Shown: piece after piece, positions 1 to 8,195 of the stretch
Layout: the number at the start of each line of letters is the position of its first letter
How positions within the stretch are numbered: position 1 is the stretch's first letter
Assembly (NCBI GenBank): GCA_030407505.1
Contig: JASDDH010000001.1
Coordinates: 124,001 to 188,000, forward strand
Length of the DNA: 64,000 nucleotides
Source of the DNA: Planococcus sp. APC 4015
GTDB taxonomy: Bacteria; Actinomycetota; Actinomycetes; Actinomycetales; Microbacteriaceae
Direction: 5' to 3'
Made by a program: the position numbers and the translations under genes
The notes under the pieces: generated by a model
Databases searched by the model: none
What the model saw: only the letters and a program-made list of their open reading frames with translations
What the model was told of the DNA's origin: nothing

Positions 1-828
1 CAGGATGGCATCGCTCATCGAGACATCGAGCGTCGCGAGCAGATCGTCGCCGTCGCGGCTGAACACCGGATGCGGGGTGACCGACACCTCGATGTAGAGG
101 TCGCCGTTCGGGCCGCCGGCGGGACCGACCTCGCCCGACCCGGGGAGCTGCAGCCGCAGGCCCGTCTCGACGCCGGCGGGGATGTCGAGCGACACCGTGC
201 GGCGCGAGCGCACGCGTCCCTGGCCCTGGCATGTGGCGCAGGGGTACGGGATCGTCGTGCCGTATCCCTGGCACACGTTGCAGGGCACGGTGGTGACGAC
301 GTTGCCGAGCAGGCTGCGCACCTGGCGCTGCACGTTGCCGGCGCCGTGGCAGATGTCGCAGGTGACGGGCGTCGTGCCGGGCTGGCAGCACGAGCCCTCG
401 CAGGTCTCGCACGCGATGGCCGTGTCGACGTCGATGTCGCGGTGCACGCCGAAGACCACGTCCTGCAGGTCGAGCGTGACGCGCACGAGGGCATCCTGGC
501 CGCGTTCGCGACGCGACCTCGGGCGGCCGGCTCGACCGCCCGCGCCGGCACCGAAGAACGTCTCGAAGATGTCGCCGAACCCGCCGAAGCCACCGGCTCC
601 GCCTCCGGCGCCGAAGGGCGAGTCTCCGCCGCCCATGTCGTAGCGCGCGCGCTGGTCCTTGTCGCTCAGCACGTCGTAGGCGTGCGTCACGAGCTTGAAC
701 CGCTCGGAGGCCTCCTCGCCCGGATTGACGTCGGGGTGGAGCTCGCGGGCGAGACGCCGGTACGCCTTCTTGATCTCGTCCAAGCTCGCCTCGCGCGAGA
801 CGCCGAGGACCTCGTAGTGGTCAGCCAC
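1..828 (-). CDS. dnaJ: Chaperone protein DnaJ (3' end outside window)
   Basis: Hsp40 co-chaperone that stimulates the DnaK ATPase and delivers unfolded clients. The first 276 codons are visible. The J domain covers about residues 1-70, with the HPD motif at 31-33, followed by a Gly/Phe-rich linker with runs of GGFG. Next comes the zinc-binding region with CxxCxG repeats ([32 protein letters not shown]), then the start of the substrate-binding C-terminal domain. The GTG start is chosen because the protein then begins [10 protein letters not shown], the classical J-domain start. The gene runs off the left edge, so the C-terminus is unseen. It lies 53 bp downstream of hrcA on the same strand, and the pair is probably one CIRCE-controlled heat-shock operon. 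The hrcA linkage and the first zinc motif ending in Cys suit the actinobacterial DnaJ2 type. Confidence 0.95.
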   Translation of the reverse strand, partial: MADHYEVLGVSREASLDEIKKAYRRLARELHPDVNPGEEASERFKLVTHAYDVLSDKDQRARYDMGGGDSPFGAGGGAGGFGGFGDIFETFFGAGAGGRAGRPRSRRERGQDALVRVTLDLQDVVFGVHRDIDVDTAIACETCEGSCCQPGTTPVTCDICHGAGNVQRQVRSLLGNVVTTVPCNVCQGYGTTIPYPCATCQGQGRVRSRRTVSLDIPAGVETGLRLQLPGSGEVGPAGGPNGDLYIEVSVTPHPVFSRDGDDLLATLDVSMSDAIL

Positions 829-881
829 AATCGCCTTCCTGCCCGCGCCGTGGCGCGGAGTCGTGTGTCGCCGTCACCGCG

Positions 882-1922
882 TCAGCGGCCGGCCTCGTCT
901 TCTTCGAGCAGCTGCGTGAGGTATCGGGCGACCGCCCTCACCGCTGCCATGTTCGTGGGATAGTCCATGCGGGTCGGGCCGAGCAGGCCCACGCGCGCCC
1001 GCGCGCCCGTCGCGTCGTAGTCGCTCGTCACGATCGACGCCTCGGGCAGCCCGAACGCCTCGTTCTCGCGCCCGATGCTCGCCGCCAGCCCCTTGTCGTC
1101 GGCGACCATCTCGCTCATGAGCTTGAGCAGGGTGACCTGCTCCTCGATGGCTTCGAGGAGCGGGTAGATGCTTCCGCGGAAGTCCGCCTCGCGTCGGGCG
1201 AGGTTCGCCGAGCCCGCCATCACCAGTCGGTCCTGGCGGAACTCCTCGAGCTCCTCGGCGACGACCCGGGCGATCTCGGCCGTCGCGGCCTCCCGAGCCG
1301 GCACGGACTCGGCACGCGATGCGAGGTGACCGTCGATGCGCTGGAGGCCGTCGCGCACGGGGCGGCCGACGAGCAGCGTGCCGAGCTCGGCCCTCATGCG
1401 GCCCAGTTCGATCTCGTCGAACTCTTCGCGCACGAAGGCGACGCGCTGCGAGACGCGGCCCGTGTCGGTGACCACGATGACGAGCATGCGCCCGCCGCCG
1501 AGCTGGACGAGCTCGACGTGGGTGACGGTGGCGCGCGCGAACGACGGGTACTGCACGATCGCGACCTGGCCGGTGAGCTGCGTCAGGACGCGCACGGTGC
1601 GCACGAGTGCGTCGTCGAGGTCTCCCGGACCGTCGAGGAACGAGGCGATCGCCGTGCGCTGCGCCGGGCTCAGCGGGCGCAGCTCTGCGAGGTGGTCCAC
1701 GAACACCCGGTAGCCCTTGTCTGTGGGGATGCGACCCGACGACGTGTGCGGGGCCGTGATGAGCTCTTCGTCTTCGAGCAGGGCCATGTCGTTGCGGATC
1801 GTCGCGGCCGACACTCCGAACGCGTGACGCTCGACGATGGCCTTGGACCCGACGGGCTCGCGCGTGTCGACGTAGTCCTGCACGATCGCCCGCAGCACCT
1901 GCAGACCTCGTTCACTGACCAT
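882..1922 (-). CDS. hrcA: Heat-inducible transcription repressor HrcA
   Basis: Repressor of class I heat-shock genes that binds CIRCE operators and needs GroEL to stay active. It is 346 residues from the chosen ATG (MVSERGLQVL). An upstream in-frame ATG at 1937 exists, but the 1922 start has a GGAGG ribosome-binding site at normal spacing and matches family starts. The N-terminal winged helix includes VSAATIRNDMALLED (about residues 40-55), the DNA-recognition region of the family. The rest is the GAF-like and dimerisation portion, ending in TQLLEEDEAGR. A perfect CIRCE element 33 bp upstream indicates autoregulation together with dnaJ. Confidence 0.96.
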   Translation of the reverse strand: MVSERGLQVLRAIVQDYVDTREPVGSKAIVERHAFGVSAATIRNDMALLEDEELITAPHTSSGRIPTDKGYRVFVDHLAELRPLSPAQRTAIASFLDGPGDLDDALVRTVRVLTQLTGQVAIVQYPSFARATVTHVELVQLGGGRMLVIVVTDTGRVSQRVAFVREEFDEIELGRMRAELGTLLVGRPVRDGLQRIDGHLASRAESVPAREAATAEIARVVAEELEEFRQDRLVMAGSANLARREADFRGSIYPLLEAIEEQVTLLKLMSEMVADDKGLAASIGRENEAFGLPEASIVTSDYDATGARARVGLLGPTRMDYPTNMAAVRAVARYLTQLLEEDEAGR

Positions 1923-1954
1923 TCCCGCCTCCTCCACGCCCTCGCCCGTGGTGC

Positions 1955-1979
1955 TGGCACTCGCCTCACGGGAGTGCCA
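1955..1979 (-). promoter_or_regulatory. CIRCE operator upstream of hrcA
   Basis: A perfect inverted repeat: TGGCACTC, nine bases, then GAGTGCCA. This is the CIRCE architecture (consensus TTAGCACTC-N9-GAGTGCTAA) bound by HrcA. It lies directly downstream of a TAGAAT hexamer on the minus strand (1980-1985), so a bound repressor would cover the transcription start of hrcA-dnaJ. Confidence 0.93.
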
Positions 1980-1985
1980 ATTCTA
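1980..1985 (-). promoter_or_regulatory. -10 element of hrcA-dnaJ
   Basis: TAGAAT read on the minus strand, immediately before the CIRCE repeat and about 58 nt before the hrcA start. No convincing -35 hexamer is visible. Confidence 0.55.
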
Positions 1986-2018
1986 CCGGATGCCGGTCGG
2001 CCCGGCCGGGACGACGCG

Positions 2019-3236
2019 TCAGTCGGTCAGCGCCCGCACCACGGCGTCGGCGAGCAGGCGCCCCCGGCGCGTGAGCACGACGCGGCCCCGCACCGCCGCC
2101 GCTCCCTCGACGAGACCGTCCGCGATCAGGGCCGCGACCGCGTGGCGGCCCTCGCCCAGAAGCTCGGCGACCGGCATCCCGTCACGCAGGCGGGTGCGCA
2201 GGAGCACTCGCTCGAGGTCGCGGGCGGCGGCATCGGGCTGCTCACGACCGGCGGCCGGGGTCTCTCGGAGCGCCAGACGCTGCGCATACGCCGCCGGGTG
2301 CTTGACGTTCCAGAACCGCGTGCCGGCGATGTGGCTGTGAGCCCCCGGACCGAAGCCCCACCAGTCGGCATCCGTCCAGTACGACAGGTTGTGACGCGAG
2401 CGCTGATCGGCGCCGCGCGACCAGTTCGACACCTCGTACCAGTCGTAGCCGGCCTCGGCGAGAAGATCGTCGGCGAGCTCGTACATGTCTGCCTGCAGGT
2501 CGTCGTCGGGCGCGACCACCTCGCCGCGTCGGATCTGCCGAGCGAGCTTCGTGCCGTCCTCGATGATGAGCGCATAGGCCGACACGTGGTCGGGCCCCAG
2601 GGCGATCACGGTCTCGAGCGATCGACGCCAGTCCGCGAGCGACTCGCCCGGTGCACCGTAGATGAGGTCCAGGCTCACCGCGAGCCCGGCGCGTCGCGCG
2701 GCGGCGACGGCGGTCTCGACGTTCGCCGGGTCATGGGTGCGGTCGAGCGCCGCGAGCACGTGCGGAACCGAGGACTGCATACCGATCGACAGCCGCGTGA
2801 CGCCGGATGCCGCCAGCTCAGCGGCCGTGGCATCCGTCACGGTGTCGGGATTCGCCTCGACGGTGATCTCGGCGTCGTCGGCGACGCCGAACGCCCCTCG
2901 CACCCCCTCGAGCATGCGCGCGAGATCTCCGGGCGGCAGGAGGGTCGGTGTGCCGCCCCCGAAGAACACCGTGGACGCCTCGCGCAGCGGGCCGACGTCC
3001 GACAGGACGCCACGTGCGAGGTCGACTTCGCGCAACAGGGTGTCGGCGTACTCGTCCTGCTTCGCACCCTGTAGTTCGGTGGAGGTGTAGGTGTTGAAGT
3101 CGCAGTAGCCGCAGCGCACGCGGCAGAAGGGCACGTGCAGATAGACGCCGAACGGCGTCTTGGGGTCGACGGCCGTTCCCGCGGGGAGCGCGCCGTCGCG
3201 CGGAACCGGATCACCCGGTGGCAGAGCAGCGCCCAC
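2019..3236 (-). CDS. hemW: Radical SAM heme chaperone HemW
   Basis: Oxygen-independent coproporphyrinogen-oxidase-like protein (405 residues). HemW binds heme and inserts it into respiratory proteins rather than oxidising coproporphyrinogen. The radical SAM cysteine motif is HVPFCRVRCGYCDFN near residues 34-48 (CxxxCxxC plus the following Phe). FFGGGTPTLL (the SAM-contacting GGGTP motif), EANPDT and LIYGAPGES follow at family positions. The C-terminal HemN domain runs to the end. It starts 1 bp after the stop of the upstream DUF1990 gene, so the two are probably cotranscribed. HemW and true HemN are hard to separate by eye. The CxxxCxxC spacing, shared by both, and the actinobacterial context favour HemW. 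Confidence 0.9.
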   Translation of the reverse strand: MGAALPPGDPVPRDGALPAGTAVDPKTPFGVYLHVPFCRVRCGYCDFNTYTSTELQGAKQDEYADTLLREVDLARGVLSDVGPLREASTVFFGGGTPTLLPPGDLARMLEGVRGAFGVADDAEITVEANPDTVTDATAAELAASGVTRLSIGMQSSVPHVLAALDRTHDPANVETAVAAARRAGLAVSLDLIYGAPGESLADWRRSLETVIALGPDHVSAYALIIEDGTKLARQIRRGEVVAPDDDLQADMYELADDLLAEAGYDWYEVSNWSRGADQRSRHNLSYWTDADWWGFGPGAHSHIAGTRFWNVKHPAAYAQRLALRETPAAGREQPDAAARDLERVLLRTRLRDGMPVAELLGEGRHAVAALIADGLVEGAAAVRGRVVLTRRGRLLADAVVRALTD

Positions 3237-3237
3237 G

Positions 3238-3888
3238 TCAGGCCGGGGTCGTGTACAGCGGCGATATCGCGCGCAGATACCGCGTGAACAGCTCGCGACG
3301 GCGGCGACGCGTCAGTGCCGGCACGAGCCGGTACAGCAGCGCCGCCGGCGCGTCGAACGCGCGCACCGTGAACCACACCTCGTCGTTCTCGTGCCAGTCG
3401 AGCATGAACGACTCCTCACCGCTGACGACCGAGTGCCCGACCGTGCCCAGCGCGAAGCCGACGCGGCGGGGCTCCTCCACGGCGAAGATGACCCGCAGCT
3501 CGGCGCTCGCGTTGAGACCGGCCACGCGACCCTCGAGGTGCGCGGTCGTCCCGCCGGCGACGTAGGGGGTGCCGTCGGCGTCGAAGCGCTGGTCGGCCTC
3601 GGTGCGGCTCGGGGCGACCGGGTGGCCCTCTGCGTCAAAGCTCACGCCCGAGTACATGGGTCCGGATGCCGGTCGCACATCTTTCAGCGTCAGTCCGGTG
3701 CCCCGCTGCGCGGCCCACGAGAGAAGCGCCTCGCCCGCGGTCTGGAACCGCGTCTCACCGCTGCCGATGCGCCACGACTGCTCTGCCGGGATGCTGCGCT
3801 CGGGCGGGTAGCCCATCAGGTCGGGCGCCTGAGTGGCGCCGACCGCGGCGTAGTCGACGGTTTCGTCTCGGAAGGTTCCGCGGCGCAT
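3238..3888 (-). CDS. DUF1990 family protein
   Basis: A 216-residue cytosolic protein of the DUF1990 family (conserved in actinobacteria and plants), function unknown. The N-terminal YPPERSIPAEQSWRIGSG stretch, the middle VGHSVVSGEESFMLDW and the basic C-terminus (RRRRRELFTRYLRAISPLY) are family landmarks. There is no signal peptide or membrane segment. The ATG start is supported by TAGGCT exactly six bases upstream, as in many leaderless genes here. It sits directly upstream of hemW with 1 bp between the genes. Nothing in the sequence shows a catalytic role. Confidence 0.85.
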   Translation of the reverse strand: MRRGTFRDETVDYAAVGATQAPDLMGYPPERSIPAEQSWRIGSGETRFQTAGEALLSWAAQRGTGLTLKDVRPASGPMYSGVSFDAEGHPVAPSRTEADQRFDADGTPYVAGGTTAHLEGRVAGLNASAELRVIFAVEEPRRVGFALGTVGHSVVSGEESFMLDWHENDEVWFTVRAFDAPAALLYRLVPALTRRRRRELFTRYLRAISPLYTTPA

Positions 3889-3894
3889 GCGGAC

Positions 3895-3900
3895 AGCCTA
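3895..3900 (-). promoter_or_regulatory. Leaderless -10 for the DUF1990-hemW unit
   Basis: TAGGCT on the minus strand, six bases, then ATG. Transcription would start at or next to the A of the start codon. Confidence 0.6.
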
Positions 3901-5766
3901 CTTCGCGCCCTTGGTCTCGGTGTCGCCCGACAGAGCCGCGATGAACGCCTCCTGGGGCACCTCGACGCGGCCGACCATCTTCATGCGCTTCTTGCCCTCT
4001 TTCTGCTTCTCGAGGAGCTTGCGCTTGCGGCTGATGTCACCGCCGTAGCACTTCGCGAGGACGTCCTTGCGCATCGCGCGGATCGATTCGCGCGCGATGA
4101 TGCGGGCGCCGATCGCGGCCTGGATGGGAACCTCGAACTGCTGGCGGGGAATGAGCTTCTTCAGGCGCTCGGTCATGAGGACGCCGTACGCGTAGGCCTT
4201 GTCGCGGTGCACGATCGCGCTGAACGCGTCGACCGCCTCGCCCTGCAGGAGGATGTCGACCTTCACGAGGTCGGCCTCCTGGTCGCCGCTGGGCTCGTAG
4301 TCCAGCGAGGCGTAGCCGGCGGTCTTGGACTTCAGGTGGTCGAAGAAGTCGAAGACGATCTCGCCGAGCGGCATCGCGTAGCGGATCTCGACGCGGTCCT
4401 CGCCGAGGAACTCCATGCCGAGAAGCGTTCCGCGGCGGGACTGGCACAGCTCCATGATCGTGCCGACGTAGTCCTTCGGGGCGAGGATCGCGGCCTTCAC
4501 CATCGGCTCGGTGACGCTGGCGATCTTCGTGCCCGACGGGAACTCGCTCGGGTTGGTCACCGTGAACATCTTGTTGTCGTCGGTCTTCACCTCGTACGTC
4601 ACCGACGGGGCGGTGGAGATGAGGTCGAGCCCGAACTCGCGCTCAAGACGCTCGGTGATGATCTCGAGGTGCAGCAGCCCCAGGAACCCGCATCGGAACC
4701 CGAACCCGAGCGCCACCGACGTCTCGGGCTCGTAGTTGAGGGAGGCGTCCGACAGCTTCAGCTTGTCGAGGGCCTCGCGCAGCACCGGGTAGTCGCTGCC
4801 GTCGATCGGGTACAGGCCCGAGAAGACCATCGGCTTCGGATCGGTGTAGCCCGGCAGCGCCTCTTTCGACGGACGCTGGGCGTTCGTGACGGTGTCGCCG
4901 ACCTTGGACTGGCGCACGTCCTTCACACCCGTGATCAGGTAGCCGACCTCGCCCACGCCGAGCCCCTTGGTGGGTGTTGGCTCAGGGGACGACACACCGA
5001 TCTCGAGCAGTTCGTGCGTGGCCCTGGTCGACATCATCTGGATGCGCTCGCGCGGATTGAGCGACCCGTCGATCATGCGGACGTAGGTGATGACGCCGCG
5101 ATACGAGTCGTAGACCGAGTCGAAGATCATGGCCCGCGACGGAGCATCCGGGTCGCCCTGGGGCGCCGGGATCTGAGCCACGACGTGGTCGAGCAGCTCT
5201 TCGACGCCGAGCCCGGTCTTGCCGCTCACGCGCAGCACGTCTTCTGGCTTGCCGCCGATGAGGCTCGCGAGCTCCTTCGCGTACTTCTCGGGATCGGCCG
5301 CGGGCAGATCGATCTTGTTGAGCACGGGGATGATCTGCAGATCGTTCTCGAGCGCGAGATAGAGGTTGGCGAGTGTCTGCGCCTCGATGCCCTGGGCGGC
5401 GTCCACGAGCAGGATCGCGCCCTCGCACGCGGCGAGCGAGCGGCTGACCTCGTACGTGAAATCGACGTGGCCCGGAGTGTCGATCATGTTCAGCGCATAG
5501 GTGATGTCCGGTCCCTGAGCCTGTCGGAGGGTCCACGGCATCCGCACCGCCTGCGACTTGATCGTGATGCCGCGCTCGCGCTCGATGTCCATGCGGTCGA
5601 GGTACTGCGCGCGCATGTCGCGGTCCGACACGACGCCCGTGGTCTGGAGCATGCGGTCGGCCAGCGTCGACTTGCCGTGGTCGATGTGGGCGATGATGCA
5701 GAAGTTGCGGAGCAGCTCGGGCGGAGTGGCGGACGGCTCGAGGGGCTTCAGGGCGCGGGGTGACAT
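3898..5766 (-). CDS. lepA: Elongation factor 4 (LepA), ribosomal GTPase
   Basis: Translational GTPase that acts on the ribosome during initiation and elongation under stress. It has 622 residues, slightly long for the family. G1 is AHIDHGKST at residues 26-34, then [10 protein letters not shown] (G3) and VLNKIDLPA (G4). EF-G-like domains follow, and the LepA-specific C-terminal domain carries the basic tract [15 protein letters not shown]. The last bases overlap the -10 of the downstream DUF1990 gene. Oddity: where relatives have a short linker between QAVRMPW and [11 protein letters not shown], this protein has an extra [10 protein letters not shown] segment. It is encoded by a short palindromic repeat at 5513-5531. 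TAGACT lies 9 bp before the ATG. Confidence 0.97.
   Translation of the reverse strand: MSPRALKPLEPSATPPELLRNFCIIAHIDHGKSTLADRMLQTTGVVSDRDMRAQYLDRMDIERERGITIKSQAVRMPWTLRQAQGPDITYALNMIDTPGHVDFTYEVSRSLAACEGAILLVDAAQGIEAQTLANLYLALENDLQIIPVLNKIDLPAADPEKYAKELASLIGGKPEDVLRVSGKTGLGVEELLDHVVAQIPAPQGDPDAPSRAMIFDSVYDSYRGVITYVRMIDGSLNPRERIQMMSTRATHELLEIGVSSPEPTPTKGLGVGEVGYLITGVKDVRQSKVGDTVTNAQRPSKEALPGYTDPKPMVFSGLYPIDGSDYPVLREALDKLKLSDASLNYEPETSVALGFGFRCGFLGLLHLEIITERLEREFGLDLISTAPSVTYEVKTDDNKMFTVTNPSEFPSGTKIASVTEPMVKAAILAPKDYVGTIMELCQSRRGTLLGMEFLGEDRVEIRYAMPLGEIVFDFFDHLKSKTAGYASLDYEPSGDQEADLVKVDILLQGEAVDAFSAIVHRDKAYAYGVLMTERLKKLIPRQQFEVPIQAAIGARIIARESIRAMRKDVLAKCYGGDISRKRKLLEKQKEGKKRMKMVGRVEVPQEAFIAALSGDTETKGAK
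5513..5531. repeat. REP-like palindrome inside lepA
   Basis: The 19-bp near-palindrome CCCTGAGCCTGTCGGAGGG belongs to the CTGAGCCTGTCGAAG family seen again at 30171 and 37319. On the minus strand it encodes LRQAQG, lengthening a surface loop of LepA without breaking the frame. Confidence 0.7.
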
Positions 5767-5775
5767 ATCCCGTCG

Positions 5776-5781
5776 AGTCTA
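5776..5781 (-). promoter_or_regulatory. -10 element of lepA
   Basis: TAGACT on the minus strand, nine bases before the lepA ATG, predicting a 5' leader of only about 2-3 nt. No ribosome-binding site is present. Confidence 0.5.
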
Positions 5782-5800
5782 CTTTCTCCCGGCTGTGCGC

Positions 5801-6943
5801 TCAGGACGCCGACGGCAGGCGTCGGAGCCCCTCGAGCAGGGACGTGCGGTCGCTCGCGACGCACACGCGGATCCAGCCCTCTCCCGACGCGCCGAACGCG
5901 GATCCCGGCGTCACGGCGACCCCCTGCTCGTCCAGGAACCGCTCGCACCAGGCCATGACATCGCCACCCGATACGTGGGACACGTCGATCCAGAGGTAGA
6001 ACGCCCCCGTGGGGGTCAGGTATCTGAGGCCGCGTTCGTCCAGAAGAGCCGTCGATGCGGCGAGGTTGTCGCGATAGTGGGTAGCCGCGCGCTCCACGTC
6101 GGACTGCTCACCCGTCAGCGCTGCGAGCGCGGCCCGCTGGGAGGGAGCGTCCACGCAGCTGACGAGCGACTCCTGCACACGCAGCATCGTCGGCCGCCAC
6201 CCGGGCGGGGTGACGAGCCAGCCGACCCGGGCTCCGGTCATCGCGAAGGTCTTCGACATCGAGAAGACGCTCAGCACGCGTCCGTCCGTGTCGATCGACG
6301 CCGGGCTGACATGCGGCTCACCCCAGGTGAAGCGCTCGTACACCTCGTCGCTGATGACCCACAGGTCGTGTCGGCGGGCAAGCTCGAGCAGGGCCTGGAG
6401 CGTCGCCCGGTCGAACGTCGATCCCAGCGGGTTCGACGGCGTGTTGACGATGATCGCGCGGGTGCGGGGCGTGATGAGGGTCTCGAGCTCGGCGAGGTCG
6501 GGCTGGAACGCGCGCTCGGGCCGCAGCGGATACGGAACGGGCGCCGCCTGGAGCAGGTGCGCGTTCATCGTGAAGGTCGTGTAGCCCGGGTCGGGCACCA
6601 GCACCTCGTCCCCGCGCTGCAGCGTGACCGCCATCGCCGTGAACAGCGCCTGCGTGGCACCGACCGTGACCCACACCTGCTCGACGTCCACGTCGAGATC
6701 GTTCTCGCGGGCGAGCTTGGCGACGATCGCTTCGCGCAGGGGCAGGATGCCGCCGTTGGGCGTGTATCGGACGTCGCCGTCGCGCCAGGCGGCGGCCGCG
6801 GCGTCGCGCACCGCGGAGCCGGCCACCTCGCCGGGCTCGCCCACCGCGAGGATGATCGTCCCGGGCCTGCGGAGCGCGAGCTCCAGGATGTGACGGACGC
6901 CGGAACCCGGCATCCGCGCGATGTGCGGGGCGATCTCGGGCAT
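5801..6943 (-). CDS. PLP-dependent aminotransferase, class I/II
   Basis: Cytosolic fold-type I aminotransferase of 380 residues. Visible landmarks are the N-terminal PHIARMPGSGVRHI, the cofactor region VGATQALFTAMA, VNTPSNPLGS, the Asp/Tyr pair in ISDEVYERF, and the Schiff-base lysine in SMSKTFAMTGARVGW (about residue 232). Arg in WIRVCVA near the C-terminus matches the carboxylate-binding arginine. The substrate cannot be told from sequence; aspartate- or aromatic-type activity is possible. The ATG is preceded by TAGCAT and six bases, so the transcript is probably leaderless. It is divergent from the hydrolase gene at 6977 with 33 bp between them. Confidence 0.9.
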   Translation of the reverse strand: MPEIAPHIARMPGSGVRHILELALRRPGTIILAVGEPGEVAGSAVRDAAAAAWRDGDVRYTPNGGILPLREAIVAKLARENDLDVDVEQVWVTVGATQALFTAMAVTLQRGDEVLVPDPGYTTFTMNAHLLQAAPVPYPLRPERAFQPDLAELETLITPRTRAIIVNTPSNPLGSTFDRATLQALLELARRHDLWVISDEVYERFTWGEPHVSPASIDTDGRVLSVFSMSKTFAMTGARVGWLVTPPGWRPTMLRVQESLVSCVDAPSQRAALAALTGEQSDVERAATHYRDNLAASTALLDERGLRYLTPTGAFYLWIDVSHVSGGDVMAWCERFLDEQGVAVTPGSAFGASGEGWIRVCVASDRTSLLEGLRRLPSAS

Positions 6944-6949
6944 CCGCCC

Positions 6950-6955
6950 ATGCTA
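6950..6955 (-). promoter_or_regulatory. Leaderless -10 for the aminotransferase
   Basis: TAGCAT on the minus strand, six bases upstream of the ATG at 6943. It is part of a compact divergent pair with 6965-6970. Confidence 0.6.
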
Positions 6956-6964
6956 GAGCGGACG

Positions 6965-6970
6965 TAGCCT
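6965..6970 (+). promoter_or_regulatory. Leaderless -10 for the alpha/beta hydrolase
   Basis: TAGCCT, six bases, then the GTG start at 6977. The two divergent -10 hexamers are separated by nine bases, so each unit's -35 region overlaps the other's gene start. Confidence 0.6.
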
Positions 6971-6976
6971 GGAACG

Positions 6977-7699
6977 GTGACGGTTCAGGTCGTGTTCGTG
7001 CACGGCATCCGCACGTCTGCGACCATGTGGCGCTCGCAGCTGGCACATCTCGACGCCCGCGGCATTCCCGCGACGGCCGTGGATCTGCCGGGCCACGGGT
7101 CGCGGATGGCCGAGACGTTCTCCCTCGAGGGGGCTTTCGCGACGATCGACGCGGCGGTGCAGGATGCCGCCGCCCGGGGACCGGTGCTGCTCGTCGGACA
7201 CTCGATGGGCGGCCTGATCTCGGTGGAGTACGTCGGAGCAGAGAGCCGCCCGCCCGTCTCCGGCTTCATCGCGGCGTCGTGCACGTCGATCCCCCGCGGC
7301 CTCGGGCTGTCGACCTACCGGGTGCTGGCGCGGCGCTTCGACTCGCTGCCCGACCGGGGCATGTGGCTGACGAACCGCGTGCTCGACGCCACGCTTCCGA
7401 CCGAGACACGGCAGGACTTCGGCGCAGGCGGCTACGCCTTCGACGCGCAGGACCTCGCCCTGCGCAGCCTGTCGGTGCTCGACCTGCTGGCGGCGCTCGG
7501 GCGCATCGATGTGCCGATCTGGTTCATCAACGGCCAGTACGACCAGCTGCGCATCAACGAGCGGCTGTTCATGAGGGTCGCCAGAGATGCCGAGCTGATC
7601 GTGGTTCCGCGCACGTCGCACCTCGTGACGGCGATGCGGCCACGGGTGTTCAACGCCCTGATCGACGTCGCCGTCGCGACGCTCGACTCCCCCGCCTGA
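6977..7699 (+). CDS. Alpha/beta hydrolase
   Basis: A 240-residue soluble alpha/beta-fold hydrolase. It has the oxyanion-hole motif VFVHGIRTS near the N-terminus and the nucleophile elbow VGHSMGG (Ser near residue 76). An acid is likely in NGQYDQLR, and the catalytic His in [12 protein letters not shown]. There is no signal peptide. The substrate is unknown; candidates are an esterase, lactonase or haloperoxidase-like lipase. The GTG start is supported by a TAGCCT hexamer exactly six bases upstream. Divergent from the aminotransferase; the next gene downstream is rpsT, which has its own promoter. Confidence 0.88.
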   Translation: MTVQVVFVHGIRTSATMWRSQLAHLDARGIPATAVDLPGHGSRMAETFSLEGAFATIDAAVQDAAARGPVLLVGHSMGGLISVEYVGAESRPPVSGFIAASCTSIPRGLGLSTYRVLARRFDSLPDRGMWLTNRVLDATLPTETRQDFGAGGYAFDAQDLALRSLSVLDLLAALGRIDVPIWFINGQYDQLRINERLFMRVARDAELIVVPRTSHLVTAMRPRVFNALIDVAVATLDSPA

Positions 7700-7728
7700 G
7701 CGTTTCGTCGGTTCGACGGGTCGCCTGC

Positions 7729-7734
7729 TAGAAT
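7729..7734 (+). promoter_or_regulatory. -10 element of rpsT
   Basis: TAGAAT, about 110 bp before the rpsT start. No strong -35 hexamer is visible at 16-18 bp. The predicted leader is about 105 nt. Confidence 0.5.
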
Positions 7735-7748
7735 CATCTCTTGGCTTG

Positions 7749-7772
7749 CGTGTGAGGTCCCACCCTCACACG
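7749..7772 (+). other. Hairpin in the rpsT leader
   Basis: CGTGTGAGG pairs with CCTCACACG around a six-base loop, forming a nine-base-pair stem soon after the predicted transcription start. It may be a leader structure for feedback control of S20, but no known regulatory family is recognised. Confidence 0.4.
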
Positions 7773-7844
7773 ACGCCGCGAGCGGCCCCTCTACCCGTAA
7801 CGCGGCAACTCATCGCATCCATATCTACTGAAAGAGCCTTCAAC

Positions 7845-8105
7845 GTGGCGAACATCAAGTCGCAGATCAAGCGCAACAAGACCAACGACAAGGCCAACGA
7901 GCGCAACAAGGCCGTCAAGAGCGGCCTGCGCACCGAGGTGCGTCGCACCCGCGAGGCCATCGCCGCCGGCGACAAGGCCGCCGCCGAGAAGGCCCTCGCG
8001 ACCGCGACCAAGAAGCTCGACAAGGCCGTGAGCAAGGGCGTCATCCACGCCAACAACGCCGCGAACCGCAAGTCGTCCATCGCGAAGCAGGTCGCCGCGC
8101 TCTGA
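7845..8105 (+). CDS. rpsT: 30S ribosomal protein S20
   Basis: An 86-residue small-subunit protein that binds 16S rRNA early in assembly. The GTG start gives [15 protein letters not shown], the universal S20 N-terminus; the in-frame codons upstream to 7746 are leader. It is very basic and helical with an alanine- and lysine-rich middle ([18 protein letters not shown]). Usual length for actinobacterial S20. A strong hairpin terminator follows 20 bp after the stop, before the convergent holA. Confidence 0.97.
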   Translation: MANIKSQIKRNKTNDKANERNKAVKSGLRTEVRRTREAIAAGDKAAAEKALATATKKLDKAVSKGVIHANNAANRKSSIAKQVAAL

Positions 8106-8125
8106 CCTCGGTCACCCGCAGCATC

Positions 8126-8165
8126 GAACGCCCGTCCCTTCGGGGGCGGGCGTTCCGCTTTTTCT
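8126..8165 (+). terminator. Intrinsic terminator of rpsT
   Basis: A 13-bp stem, GAACGCCCGTCCC with GGGGCGGGCGTTC around a TTCG loop (one G-T pair), followed by CGCTTTTTCT. It lies between the convergent rpsT and holA genes. Confidence 0.88.
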
Positions 8166-8195
8166 GCTCGTCGGGTGCGCTCCGCGACGGGCCGA

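Noticed and set aside
3160-5763. A long open frame antisense to lepA (867 codons) and similar long frames antisense to comEC, ileS, RNase E/G and tig
   Set aside because: These follow from high third-position GC in the real genes. They show no domain-like sequence, are rich in Arg/Ala/His, and have no start context.
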